IMG/VR virus record: IMGVR_UViG_3300009408_000003
Span: 56,328 to 120,327 of that record
Length of the DNA: 64,000 nt
Direction: 5' to 3' (one strand)
Source: a virus
The first letter of the stretch is position 1, and each line of letters starts with the position of its first letter. The notes under the pieces were generated by a model. That model ran no database searches. It had not been told where the DNA came from and saw only the letters and a program-made list of their open reading frames with translations. This document shows, piece after piece, positions 37,021-45,050 of this stretch. Position numbers and translations under genes: made by a program.

Positions 37021-37227
37021 CTATAGTTTAAACGATAATATCCGGCTTTTTAGAATTATCATGATTATTCATCATAATTTTCACGTATTCGGTTTTATTA
37101 GATACTGGCTTTAATTATCGTTTATTTATTATAAGGGAAAAATTGATATGAGAATATATTAATTTAATTTCAATACTTACCACTTATTATATTATTGGTA
37201 AGGGAATATTTAAAAGAGTGTCATTGT

Positions 37228-37297
37228 TTAAAAACGCAGGGTCGAATCTGCTACCTTTTATTTTGAATATAAATGCTCTACTATGAGCTAATTTTTA
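37228..37297 (-). tRNA. degenerate tRNA-like, anticodon UCA (reads UGA)
   Basis: Acceptor TAAAAAT/GTTTTTA, D-arm GCTC/GAGC with a short loop lacking GG, anticodon arm TTTAT-ATTCAAA-ATAAA giving UCA, and a T-arm with an 8-nt loop (GCAG/CTGC). A UCA anticodon would decode UGA. The weak D and T loops suggest decay. Confidence 0.35.
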
Positions 37298-37384
37298 CGA
37301 AGTACCTCTGTTTATTACCACTTGCCGATATTTTAAAGAACGTTTTTGTTTCTTAATTCATATTGAATAGAAAAACATTTTTTG

Positions 37385-37458
37385 TATTCCGAGTAGGACT
37401 TGAACCTACGACCACCAAGGTATAAGCTTGGGACTCTGACCAACTGAGTTATCGGAAT
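37385..37458 (-). tRNA. tRNA-Ile(UAU)
   Basis: Complete cloverleaf; anticodon arm CCAAG-CTTATAC-CTTGG, T-loop TTCAAGT, acceptor ATTCCGA/TCGGAAT perfect. Reads AUA. No encoded CCA. Confidence 0.85.
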
Positions 37459-37665
37459 AGTTATGAAGAGTCATTGTGGCAAGAGAACCGAGACTCTTCA
37501 TTGTTTGTTATAGATTATTTTTTGTTGTTACTTGGATAAACCTATTTTCTTAAAAATTCCATAGTTTAGACGAAGTCAAACTTTAACCTTATTATGTCTG
37601 ATTTCAATTGTTTTGAATGAGCAATACTGGATACATAATCATCCATAGCGTAAAAACAACTCTGG

Positions 37666-37740
37666 TAGCGAGAGCAGGATTCGAACCTGCGTCGTTCAGC
37701 TTATGAGACTGAGCTGGGGCCATCTCCAGTCTATCTCGCG
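37666..37740 (-). tRNA. tRNA-Met(CAU), possible initiator type
   Basis: Anticodon loop CTCATAA; acceptor has a C1/U72 mismatch as initiator tRNAs lack a 1:72 pair, but the three G:C pairs of initiator anticodon stems are absent. Could also be elongator Met or Ile2. Confidence 0.7.
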
Positions 37741-37868
37741 ATTTATTTTTTAAAAAATTAAACATTGTTGTAAACTACGTTAGTAGTATCAGGAATATTT
37801 TCACTGGGTTTCCTGTTTTTATGCCAGATTTATTTTTTATAATTTCATACTGAAGTATGATTTTTTAA

Positions 37869-37942
37869 AAATAAGAGAAATTTGTAATGAGTGTTTTTTT
37901 CATTTAGACAATCGAAGTAACTCATTTACTTACTACTTATTT
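37869..37942 (-). ncRNA. short Y RNA-like element (copy 3, no tRNA module)
   Basis: Outer stem AAATAAG/CTTATTT and inner stem ATGAGT/ACTCAT with the same conserved internal strands as the copies at 46285 and 46934 (AAGTAGTAA on the 5' side, TTTCTCTT on the 3' side, TTACTTCG after the inner stem). 74 nt, lying just downstream of tRNA-Thr(GGU). The loop carries no tRNA-like domain. Interpreted as a minimal Ro60-binding Y RNA. Confidence 0.5.
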
Positions 37943-37953
37943 ATATTTTATTG

Positions 37954-38026
37954 AGCTTTTAATGAGATTTGAACTCATGATCTCGTTCTTACCAAAAACG
38001 TGTTCTACCTGCTGAACTATAAAAGC
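37954..38026 (-). tRNA. tRNA-Thr(GGU)
   Basis: Acceptor GCTTTTA/TAAAAGC, anticodon arm CGTTT-TTGGTAA-GAACG, T-loop TTCAAAT. Reads ACC/ACU. Confidence 0.8.
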
Positions 38027-38032
38027 AATTTA

Positions 38033-38144
38033 AGAGTTTACTAGAGGCTATTGGGGGCTATCAGCGGAGAATATTTTCCTCTGTTAATTCAGATTCCCAA
38101 TCTTAATTTCCGTCTAATCTAGCCTTTTACGCTTGATAAACTCT
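38033..38144 (-). ncRNA. structured RNA of unknown type
   Basis: A 112-nt stretch closed by AGAGTTTA/TAAACTCT and a nested GGCTA/TAGCC stem, with two internal hairpins (AGATT-GGG-AATCT and one around TATTCTCC). No T-loop or open frame. Located right upstream of tRNA-Thr. Confidence 0.3.
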
Positions 38145-38248
38145 GTATTAAATTATAATCATGATTGTTCGGTCACAGTATGTTCTTCTAAAACTAATAC
38201 CCCCTCTGTATTTTGATTATCTTTACAGATATTTTAAATAAATTTTTG

Positions 38249-38323
38249 TACTCCAGATGGGGTTCGAACCCATAAAATTTAGTTTCTAAAACTAAAATGT
38301 CTAGCCATTTGCATCACCGGAGC
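38249..38323 (-). tRNA. tRNA-Leu(UAG) with class I body
   Basis: Anticodon arm TTAGT-TTTAGAA-ACTAA, T-loop TTCGAAC, 75 nt. Bacterial tRNA-Leu normally has a long variable arm; here the variable loop is about 5 nt, so charging identity is uncertain. Confidence 0.65.
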
Positions 38324-38673
38324 ATATAAAATAAAATGCTGAGATTACACATTTTCTGTTAATACTTTTGTTTTCGTACCGCCAAACTGCTAAGTTTTTT
38401 GTTAAAAACGTATCCACTCATAACTTATGAGTTTATCAACATTACCGCCTTTTTTAAAGAGTGGCATTTCTCTTATCATAATAGAACTACTCGATTTTTG
38501 TTTTTCTCCCAACCTTTAGAGCTGTTAGTGGTCGCTAAACCATTAGATGCAAACTCTAATCAATTATCATCCACCTTGCGAGTTTCAGATAAACTACATT
38601 CCCGAATGGGTGTAGTATTAGGTAATTTGTTTTCTATTATTGTTAGGGTCTTTACGTTTTATCAATTTAATGA
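38324..38673. other. non-coding spacer between tRNAs
   Basis: 350 bp with no supported frame on the minus strand and no tRNA fold. The plus-strand frame here overlaps tRNA sequence and is not believable. Confidence 0.4.
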
Positions 38674-38747
38674 TGGGATGTATAGGGTTTGAACCTATGA
38701 CACCTTGTGTTTAAAAACAAGTGCTCTACCAACTGAGCTAACTTCCC
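38674..38747 (-). tRNA. tRNA with 8-nt anticodon loop (Lys-like, UUU or UUA)
   Basis: Good D-arm and T-arm; anticodon stem CTTGT/ACAAG encloses TTTTAAAC, one base more than normal. Depending on pairing the anticodon is UUU (Lys) or UUA (reads UAA). A normal tRNA-Lys(UUU) also exists at 47569. Confidence 0.6.
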
Positions 38748-39480
38748 TAAAGTTAATTTTTCACTTCGATGTGCCCTAACGGTTGTTTCATACTCTTTTG
38801 AAGTACAAAATGCAACACACCAACTGTGTTTCAGATTACCAATCCTACTGTACGGTACTTCTAGTCTACACCGGAAAACAATAATGTTCCTTTCAACTAT
38901 AATACTGATTAATTGCTCTAATACTGGCGGTACTTGAACTCAAAATCTACAACTTATTCTGTTTTGGTTTTATTGAGGTAGTATCTTATAAGATAGGTAC
39001 TAACCTATTTGAACTCACCGAACGGCTCTGTTCTTATCCTTTCCTAAGGGTCTTACTTTAATTCAATTTCCTAAAAAATTGAAAACTTTCAATTTACTCC
39101 ATATTCACCATCGGTAATTAATGATGCCCCGTATAGGTTTACGGTTGAAATGTTGCTTGTTTAAACAAACCTAGTTATAGGCGGGTAGATGTGAATTTCT
39201 ATCCCTTTCGATATCTCACGATACCATATTTTTGTCTTAACCGAAGTTAAAGTAGGATGTTAAGCCACCCTTGTATCTTTATTAATGCAGTATATTCATT
39301 ATTTCTTATGTAAGTACCAATGTATAAATAATTATTTGACAATTACATGAGGTTTCAATGTTTATGTCGGATATGTACCATTATAATGATACATAATTAA
39401 CATTATTAAATAAATGACTTTAATAATACATTAATGTTTTTCAATATTTTAATGAACGTATTTTTTTAATAGTTTTGTGT
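38748..39480. other. non-coding leader/spacer of the left tRNA transcript
   Basis: About 730 bp without a supported gene. It holds two isolated T-loop-like strings (TTCAAGT near 38952 and TTCAAAT near 39018) without complete cloverleaves, and an inverted repeat around CCCGTATAGG/CCTA..TAGGCGGG at about 39128-39187. Probably decayed tRNA genes and RNA structure. Confidence 0.4.
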
Positions 39481-39482
39481 TA

Positions 39483-39514
39483 CAAAGATACGAAAAAATA
39501 TTTAAATATCCTAA
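39483..39514 (-). promoter_or_regulatory. phage promoter TTAGGA-N18-TATCTTTG, left tRNA transcript
   Basis: Consensus copy with no gene until tRNA at 38747; it should drive the 39.4-37.0 kb tRNA transcript. Confidence 0.75.
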
Positions 39515-39549
39515 TTTTTTCTTAGTTTTTTTTAATTATTTTTAAAGTA

Positions 39550-39738
39550 TTAAATTCTACTTTTCAAAGTTGTTATCTCTGCTTCAATTCGTCTAATATC
39601 TCTATCAGATAATTTTATCATATTAGTACCATGTTTTTCTGGTTTTGTTTTACGTTTCAATTGTGACTGTAAACGTTTTAACGCTGACAATCTTCGTTCA
39701 GTTACTAATACGGTATGTGATACTTTTCGTTTATTCAT
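39550..39738 (-). CDS. small basic protein
   Basis: 62 aa, Lys/Arg-rich helical (LSALKRLQSQLKRKT). Four bp after the membrane gene ends. Unknown. Confidence 0.5.
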   Translation of the reverse strand: MNKRKVSHTVLVTERRLSALKRLQSQLKRKTKPEKHGTNMIKLSDRDIRRIEAEITTLKSRI

Positions 39739-39742
39739 AATG

Positions 39743-39931
39743 TTATAAATTATTGTTTAATTTATTTTTTGGATGTTTATACATAATAAATATAATAATT
39801 GGTATTATAATAAGGAATGGTTCATTATATATTAATGAAACAATTCCACAACTTGAAAGTGTTGATAATATAATTAAAAATATTTTTTGTAATAGTGTAA
39901 ATGATTTAAAATGCTTTATAATGTTATTCAT
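39743..39931 (-). CDS. small membrane protein
   Basis: 62 aa with two hydrophobic helices (LLQKIFLIILSTLSSCGIV, FLIIIPIIIFIM). Unknown. Confidence 0.5.
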   Translation of the reverse strand: MNNIIKHFKSFTLLQKIFLIILSTLSSCGIVSLIYNEPFLIIIPIIIFIMYKHPKNKLNNNL

Positions 39932-39977
39932 TAATTTTTTATAAAAACTTGGGTTGATAAAAATTTTTTAGCAATTG

Positions 39978-40051
39978 AGGAATCGGCAGGATTCGAACCT
40001 GCGAACATCTGGGTTGCAACCAGTTCCCTTAAACCACTCGAGCACAATTCC
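39978..40051 (-). tRNA. tRNA-Cys(GCA)
   Basis: Anticodon arm with loop TTGCAAC, T-loop TTCGAAT, acceptor GGAATTG/CGATTCC. Long D-arm. Confidence 0.8.
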
Positions 40052-40440
40052 ATAAAAAAATAGTAATATTTTTAGCTCCATTGGTCTCTGCACGTTACCA
40101 CAGATTTACTCGTTCGAGGCAGACTTTGTACCAAGTATTGATTACTATTTTTTAAAATATATAAAGTTTGTGTCACTAATCACAACTACGTACTTATAGG
40201 TTTATATTATTTTATGTGGTATTTACCCACCCGCAAGTTGTACGTTACCCTACTCGAATAGTGTTTTTGTTTATGACTCTATATATTTTAATTAATACAT
40301 AACATAAAAGAATACCTTAATTTCTTTTTTATGATTTATTTCCGTGATGTTTTCTCACCTTGTCTGAGCTAGGATTTTTATAATGTTATGTAAAAAATAA
40401 GATTGTTCTGTTTATATCTATTTGAACTATTATTGATGTC
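40052..40440. other. non-coding leader before tRNA-Cys
   Basis: About 390 bp without a supported gene; contains several short inverted repeats (for example AATAGTAAT/ATTACTATT at its left end). Nothing more specific seen. Confidence 0.35.
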
Positions 40441-40468
40441 TATCTTATTTTTCTTTTTTTTATTTACA

Positions 40469-40500
40469 TAAAGATACGAAAAAATATTTACATATCCTAA
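40469..40500 (-). promoter_or_regulatory. phage promoter TTAGGA-N18-TATCTTTA
   Basis: Consensus copy just past the 152-aa gene stop; first downstream gene is tRNA-Cys. Confidence 0.7.
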
Positions 40501-40511
40501 TTTTATTTCAA

Positions 40512-40970
40512 TTATTTTACTTTTAATTTTAAATTAATTATTGATGCCCACGCAAAATCATCTGTTGGTATAAACTCAATATCTGATTTAGATAAACTAT
40601 ACCAGCATAAATCACAATTCCATAACGTATTAATTATACCCTTTTTAAATTTCTTTAAATTTTTAGGATATACTTTAGGAACATTACATTTTAATATAGG
40701 AGGCAAATATTTATTAGCCATTTTATTCTGATGCTGTAACCATTTTTTATGACAGTCACTAGTTATATCATCAGTACTACTAGTGTTGCCACCCCAACTA
40801 TATGAATTTTTTAATTTAGCATCAAGTAATTCACATTTTTTAGTATCCGATTTTGATAATTTAACAATATTGTTAGATAATATCATATCAGTTGATAATG
40901 TTGGTAAATATTTAAAAAGTATATATTCACCAACATATATTCCTAATTGATAGTCAAGATTTTTGCTCAT
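40512..40970 (-). CDS. hypothetical protein
   Basis: 152 aa, Lys- and Ser-rich with scattered Cys (NCDLCWYSLS). Starts 24 bp after the HNH gene. Unknown. Confidence 0.55.
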   Translation of the reverse strand: MSKNLDYQLGIYVGEYILFKYLPTLSTDMILSNNIVKLSKSDTKKCELLDAKLKNSYSWGGNTSSTDDITSDCHKKWLQHQNKMANKYLPPILKCNVPKVYPKNLKKFKKGIINTLWNCDLCWYSLSKSDIEFIPTDDFAWASIINLKLKVK

Positions 40971-40994
40971 TTATGTTTTTTTATAAATTTAATA

Positions 40995-41504
40995 TTAATC
41001 AAAGAATAAAAAGTCTTTCCATTCTTCTGGAATTTCAAAATTTACTTTTTTCATTAATAATAAATAATGAGGTTTTTTTGGTTGAGGATGTGGTTTTCCA
41101 TATTCTTCGATATCCAAATCGGCTTTTTCACCGTTACAAGTTTTACATGCAGTAACCAAATTTTCCCATGTATTTTGGCCACCTTTTGATTGTGGAATAA
41201 CATGGTCTAATGTTAGGGTTCTTCGATTAGAACTACCACAATATACACATTCGTAATTATCTCTTTTGTAAATATTTTCTCTGTTTAAAGAAACTTTGTT
41301 ATGTACATTTACATAATTATTTACTTTGATAATTGATGGCTTTTTAATATCAAGATCTTTATTTACTAATCCAAAACTTACTGGATGTTCAGCTATGATT
41401 TGCGCATTACCTTTATAAAAAATAACGAATGCACGTTCTGCAGAAATTATACTTCTTGCCATATAGCTGTTATCTACTACAAGACATTTTCTAAAATTAC
41501 TCAT
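40995..41504 (-). CDS. HNH endonuclease
   Basis: 169 aa. HNH core at residues about 80-130: YECVYCGSSNRRTLTLDHVIP, then NLVTACKTCNGEK, with two CxxC pairs holding the structural zinc and LDHV the catalytic His. Such genes in phages can be homing endonucleases or act in packaging or host DNA breakdown. Its place inside a tRNA region fits a mobile homing gene. Confidence 0.85.
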   Translation of the reverse strand: MSNFRKCLVVDNSYMARSIISAERAFVIFYKGNAQIIAEHPVSFGLVNKDLDIKKPSIIKVNNYVNVHNKVSLNRENIYKRDNYECVYCGSSNRRTLTLDHVIPQSKGGQNTWENLVTACKTCNGEKADLDIEEYGKPHPQPKKPHYLLLMKKVNFEIPEEWKDFLFFD

Positions 41505-41529
41505 GATTTTTTATTTTTAGGTTATACAT

Positions 41530-41724
41530 TTATTTTGTTTTGTACTGTGTTTTTCTGTTGTACTTCCAGGTTTTATACATTCTACGTTCTGATGGCCATT
41601 TACCAGTTTTTAATATTGCAATTTTTTCGCAATACCTATTGTCTTTCCAATTATATCGAATAAGTTTATATTCTCGATTATTTGTAATATGCTTTGTACC
41701 AGAACGACTAAAATTTATACTCAT
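41530..41724 (-). CDS. small basic protein
   Basis: 64 aa, Arg/Lys/Tyr-rich (RRMYKTWKYNRKTQYKTK). One of several highly basic short genes in the tRNA region. Unknown, perhaps RNA-binding. Confidence 0.5.
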   Translation of the reverse strand: MSINFSRSGTKHITNNREYKLIRYNWKDNRYCEKIAILKTGKWPSERRMYKTWKYNRKTQYKTK

Positions 41725-41791
41725 TTGCTATAGATTTAGGTTAGCAAATCTACAAGTTATCAAATAATTTTTTCATTTTTTTAAAATTTAG

Positions 41792-41863
41792 CACGGGAGG
41801 AGAATTACGATATCTCGACACCTAGTTTTGGAGACTAGTGCTCTGCCTCTGAGCTACACCCGC
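41792..41863 (-). tRNA. tRNA-Trp(CCA)
   Basis: Anticodon arm CTAGT-CTCCAAA-ACTAG; T-loop ATCGTAA departs from TTCRA. Reads UGG. Confidence 0.75.
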
Positions 41864-41867
41864 TTGT

Positions 41868-42103
41868 TTATTTAAACCATACTGACGATTCTTCAAAATC
41901 ATCATCCTTAAAAGTTTTATATGTTAATCCCTCTTTTTTTAAAATTTTACCAACTGATGATTCTATGTAAACTCCAAATACTTTACCATTATATCCTTCT
42001 TTAGCTGATTTTTTTATTCCTTAAAAATTTGTTTAGCTTTATCTTTACTTTCTATTATGGTTTTATTATTTTTTATACTTACTAGTTTATCGTTCCAATT
42101 CAT
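41868..42103 (-). pseudogene. hypothetical gene with a single-base frameshift
   Basis: ATG at 42103 (MNWNDKLVSIKNNKTI) reads to KQIFKE then TAA; one extra A at GGAATAAA would join it to IKKSAKEGYNGKVFGVYIE and a TAA at 41868. Combined about 78 aa. Unknown family. Confidence 0.5.
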
Positions 42104-42190
42104 AATTTTATTTAATAACGCCAAGTATCAGTTACATAACATAAAATAAGTTTGTTCATACTACTATTGTTTTTAAGATATATTACATAG

Positions 42191-42223
42191 TAAATATACA
42201 AAAAAAAAATTAATATATCCTAA
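42191..42223 (-). promoter_or_regulatory. phage promoter TTAGGA-N19-TATATTTA
   Basis: Consensus elements with 19-bp spacing, between tRNA-Arg and the frameshifted gene at 42103. Confidence 0.6.
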
Positions 42224-42246
42224 TAAAAATTAAGATATTTTTTTTG

Positions 42247-42319
42247 AATTCCCGATGGGAGTCGAACCCACAACCGTAAGTTTAGAAAACTTATGCTCTT
42301 CCAGTTGAGCTACGGGAAC
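42247..42319 (-). tRNA. tRNA-Arg(UCU)
   Basis: Anticodon arm TAAGT-TTTCTAA-ACTTA, T-loop TTCGACT, good acceptor. Reads AGA/AGG, common in this AT-rich genome. Confidence 0.85.
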
Positions 42320-42457
42320 AGATACCCAAATTACGTTTTGGGTAAGCACGTGAAATATTTAATTCCTAGAACTAAAAATTTCAGCAGGCAACTAAGCTGC
42401 TAATTTTAAGTTGCTATTTATTGCGATATTAATCTCTTTTTACTCACTACTTTAATG

Positions 42458-42784
42458 TCAAACACCAGAGCCTGACCCAATTACTATTTCAAAAAATTCA
42501 AACAGTTCCGATTCACTCATATTATTCTTTGTCAAATTCACGGTAACACTTGTAAATTGTATGTTATCTAATGAATATGGTTTGGAACTATATATTCTAT
42601 CTAAAGATACCTTACGATTATTTGATATGGAATTGTAATGTAATTCATGTGGTAATACCAACCCTATATTTGTATATACGCGTTTACCACCTTGTTTTTT
42701 CCAAACATCAAGCAATTGTAATTCTGTAGTCTCATTGGTAGAATGAGTTTTTCTTCTACGAGTTCGTCTTTTAAATTCTTTCAT
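42458..42784 (-). CDS. HNH homing-endonuclease-like protein, probably 5' truncated
   Basis: 108 aa from ATG at 42784. VSLDRIYSSKPYSLDNIQFTS and the following VNLTKNNMSESELFEFF match the C-terminal HNH region (SLDRID...GYT..N.Q) of phage endonucleases. The same frame stays open upstream to about 43005 with FYCSLSCSGK, a Cys pair typical of the N-terminal zinc finger, but no start codon exists there. So the gene seems to have lost its beginning, where a tRNA-like 3' fragment now lies. Confidence 0.65.
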   Translation of the reverse strand: MKEFKRRTRRRKTHSTNETTELQLLDVWKKQGGKRVYTNIGLVLPHELHYNSISNNRKVSLDRIYSSKPYSLDNIQFTSVTVNLTKNNMSESELFEFFEIVIGSGSGV

Positions 42785-42970
42785 AGAAGATAATAAAAAC
42801 TGTTCTTCGGTAATAAGAGTTGGCTGTGTATTTCCTGTAAACCAATTTTCTTTACCAATAGTTTTAAGTCGTTTTAGTTGTAGAGGTGATTTTCCAGAAC
42901 AACTTAATGAACAATAAAATTTGGTGCTACCGTTTCTAATTTTACGATTAATCGTAAAATAAAAAATTAG

Positions 42971-42999
42971 TGGATCAGTCGGGAGTTGAACCCGAGTCC
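42971..42999 (-). other. tRNA/tmRNA 3'-end fragment
   Basis: T-arm TCGGG-TTCAACT-CCCGA followed by a 7-nt acceptor strand CTGATCC and A. The preceding GGAC and the GGTTCAACTCCC loop look like a tmRNA 3' end. No matching 5' GGATCAG half is found nearby; tRNA-Leu begins 37 bp away. Confidence 0.45.
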
Positions 43000-43035
43000 A
43001 TCAAAACGTTTATAAACATCAATGATTAAAAATCG

Positions 43036-43120
43036 TGCTCCTAGCAGGATTTGAACCTGCATCCTCGAATTAAGGAATAGTTTTTGAAACTATCGTGTTT
43101 ACCAATTTCACCATAGAAGC
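43036..43120 (-). tRNA. tRNA-Leu(CAA)
   Basis: Class II: anticodon arm ATAGT-TTCAAAA-ACTAT and a long variable arm (CCTTAATTCGAGG). Acceptor GCTTCTA/TAGGAGC. Confidence 0.85.
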
Positions 43121-43222
43121 AATTAAAATATAATGTCAATCCCCCCTAATTTAGATTGAGCGTATCTCCTGCCCATTATATTATGATATTTTTAATTTAA
43201 TTCAGATTATCAACTGAATTTG

Positions 43223-43308
43223 TACCTCCGACAGGATTTGAACCTGCACACCCATTTCTGAATAATAGGGCTTAAACCTACTGTGTCTACCAATTCCACC
43301 ACGGAGGC
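43223..43308 (-). tRNA. tRNA-Leu(UAA)
   Basis: Class II: anticodon arm GTAGG-TTTAAGC-CCTAT, long variable arm, T-loop TTCAAAT. Confidence 0.85.
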
Positions 43309-43413
43309 GTTTACACTCTACCTTTTTTAAATCCAATAGGTAGAGTATCTTCTTTTTTTGTTTTTCTCATCATTTAAGTACTTCTGAAGAAGTACAGAAA
43401 AACAAACTTTCAG

Positions 43414-43487
43414 GGTGAAAGACCGGACTCGAACCGGCGACCTTCTGAATCACAATCAGACGTTCTAGCCAACTGAACTACAATCAC
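43414..43487 (-). tRNA. tRNA-His(GUG)
   Basis: Anticodon arm TCTGA-TTGTGAT-TCAGA, T-loop TTCGAGT. Two mismatches in the acceptor. Confidence 0.8.
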
Positions 43488-43494
43488 CATATGG

Positions 43495-43566
43495 TGGCGA
43501 TAAGTGGATTTGAACCACCGACTTATTCCGTATGAAAGAATTGTTCTACCCCTGAACTATATCGCC
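43495..43566 (-). tRNA. tRNA-Met(CAU)
   Basis: Anticodon arm ATTCT-TTCATAC-GGAAT, acceptor GGCGATA/TATCGCC perfect. Elongator Met or, if lysidine-modified, Ile2. Confidence 0.8.
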
Positions 43567-43587
43567 TAGAGTATGGTAGTGTGTACA

Positions 43588-43896
43588 TCACTTACGGTTA
43601 CCATACGTTTTACCCGTTTTTTTCTTTTTATTTATGGTTCTTTCATATACTTCATCACTAGTATACATCCAATTCATGTTTAATTGTGCTTCACCAATTA
43701 ATAATTTCCATAAACCTATTTTAGATACTTCGGTATACCTAAAAATATAAATGAGCCAAATTAATGGTACTTTTAAATAATATCTGTATCTCCAAATCTG
43801 TTCAAGTTTGTTACAATTTTGAAATCGTTTTTTTCTGCTTAAATATTGATTAATTAATATAATCAATATCAATATTAAACTTATAATTAAAATCAT
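43588..43896 (-). CDS. membrane-anchored basic protein
   Basis: 102 aa: N-terminal hydrophobic helix (MILIISLILILIILINQYL), then a basic soluble part ending in KKKTGKTYGNRK. Start overlaps the stop of the 52-aa gene. Unknown. Confidence 0.55.
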   Translation of the reverse strand: MILIISLILILIILINQYLSRKKRFQNCNKLEQIWRYRYYLKVPLIWLIYIFRYTEVSKIGLWKLLIGEAQLNMNWMYTSDEVYERTINKKKKTGKTYGNRK

Positions 43897-44051
43897 ATTT
43901 TTGTTTTTGTTTTTAGTATTAATTTATTTATTTCTAATAAAGAGTCATCAGAAATTTCGTTTTGTAACTTAGTTACTATTAATTTATATATAATAGTATT
44001 ACGTTGTAACTCCAATAGTTTCATAACTTCTTTTGTAGTATATTTTTTCAT
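43893..44051 (-). CDS. small MerR/excisionase-like HTH protein (52 aa)
   Basis: MKKYTTKEVMKLLELQRNTI resembles the helix-turn-helix start of MerR-family and excisionase proteins (YT.kEva.lL.vsr.Tiy). ATG at 44051; TGA stop overlaps the next ATG. DNA-binding role inferred. Confidence 0.5.
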   Translation of the reverse strand: MKKYTTKEVMKLLELQRNTIIYKLIVTKLQNEISDDSLLEINKLILKTKTKI

Positions 44052-44089
44052 AATATAACTATTTTTTAAAAATTAATATTTATTTATTG

Positions 44090-44178
44090 CGGAAAAAAAG
44101 AGAATCGAACTCTCACCGGGGGTTATTCCGGACTTGTTTAGCAGACAAGCTCAACAAACCAATATTTGACTTCTTTCC
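44090..44178 (-). tRNA. tRNA-Ser(GCU)
   Basis: Class II: anticodon arm CTTGT-CTGCTAA-ACAAG, long variable arm, acceptor GGAAAGA/TTTTTCC. Reads AGC/AGU. Confidence 0.85.
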
Positions 44179-44183
44179 AAATT

Positions 44184-44400
44184 TTATTTTAATATTCTAC
44201 CAAGTCGAAATCCTTTTGGGATTTCATTACCCTTGTAGATTTTTTTACTTATTCTTTCATTTGTAATTCAACACGTACCGTATTGATAATTTTTATATCC
44301 AGTTCCATTGTCTTTATTGGGTTCACTTATTTTCTTTTTGTTTCCTCGGTATGATGGTTATCTGTCCAGTTAATCAATCTTAATTGGTATTCGGCCACCA
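44184..44400 (-). pseudogene. homing-endonuclease C-terminal remnant
   Basis: Frame ending at 44184 reads ISEPNKDNGTG ... YQYGTC, TGA, ITNERISKKIYKGNEIPKGF then LGRILK. The paralogue at 46427 has Trp where this copy has TGA (44268-44270). Upstream, another frame holds HHTEETKRK, a NUMOD3-like DNA-binding repeat, so the gene is also frameshifted. Confidence 0.55.
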
Positions 44401-44498
44401 ATATAAAAATTTATTATTTTTTAAATTAGTGGTTTTGCACAAAAAAATATAATTCGTCTTTCATGCATTAAATATGAAAAATATATTTTAAGTAAAAG

Positions 44499-44573
44499 AG
44501 CGGGTAGTAAGATTTGAACTCACGACATTTAACTTGGAAGGCTAACGTTCTGACCGGACTGAACTATACCCGC
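44499..44573 (-). tRNA. tRNA-Gly(UCC), copy 1
   Basis: Anticodon arm TTAGC-CTTCCAA-GTTAA, acceptor GCGGGTA/TACCCGC perfect. Confidence 0.85.
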
Positions 44574-44580
44574 ATTTTTG

Positions 44581-44653
44581 TATTCACGGTGGGCTACGAT
44601 CCCACTACCTCTACTATATCAGAGTAGTACTCTACCAATTGAGCTACGTGAAT
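44581..44653 (-). tRNA. tRNA-Ile(GAU)
   Basis: Anticodon arm CTACT-CTGATAT-AGTAG; acceptor ATTCACG/CGTGAAT perfect; T-loop ATCGTAG unusual. Confidence 0.8.
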
Positions 44654-44686
44654 GTTTTATAATAAAAAAAATATCCGTTAATATAG

Positions 44687-44759
44687 AACACCCGGTGAGA
44701 TTCGAACTCACACTCTTTTGGGTCGTAACCAAAGGCTTTTCCATTTAAGCTACGGATGT
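44687..44759 (-). tRNA. tRNA-Arg(ACG)
   Basis: Anticodon arm TTTGG-TTACGAC-CCAAA. A34 would need deamination to inosine by the host TadA to read CGU/CGC/CGA. Confidence 0.8.
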
Positions 44760-44771
44760 ATATTTTTATTG

Positions 44772-44845
44772 CGGTTTGAGTGGGACTCGAACCCACAAAT
44801 CTTCTGTTTAACAGACAGGTGCTTTACCAATTTAGCTACCAAACC
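44772..44845 (-). tRNA. tRNA-Asn(GUU)
   Basis: Anticodon loop CTGTTAA, T-loop TTCGAGT, acceptor GGTTTGG/TCAAACC. Confidence 0.85.
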
Positions 44846-44931
44846 AGTTTAGAATGGTTGGAACTGAAATATCAACTTAGCAACAGTGTCTTAACAGGAG
44901 CTATTATTAATTTTCGTTACATTCTAAAGTG

Positions 44932-45004
44932 TGGATGAATAGGGAATCGAACCCTAATCTTTGGTGCTTCAAACCAACGCCTTGACCTACTTGGCAATTC
45001 ATCC
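44932..45004 (-). tRNA. tRNA-Phe(GAA)
   Basis: Anticodon arm TTGGT-TTGAAGC-ACCAA, acceptor GGATGAA/TTCATCC perfect. Confidence 0.85.
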
Positions 45005-45050
45005 TAGTTTGGGTTTTTACTGAAACCGCGAGAAAACAGTACTATTTTTT

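Noticed and set aside
38399-38692. 97-codon plus-strand frame in the tRNA region
   Set aside because: It ends inside a tRNA gene region, is on the strand without other genes, and its sequence has no protein-like composition or promoter.
42960-43400. Complete or permuted tmRNA
   Set aside because: Only a 3' T-arm/acceptor strand is seen. No matching 5' strand and no tag-peptide frame were found on either side.
44200-44235. Repeated GAAATCC/GGATTTC hairpin as a tRNA-processing signal
   Set aside because: The hairpin, also at 46447 and 48117, is explained by the coding text DEIPKGFR of the homing-endonuclease remnants.
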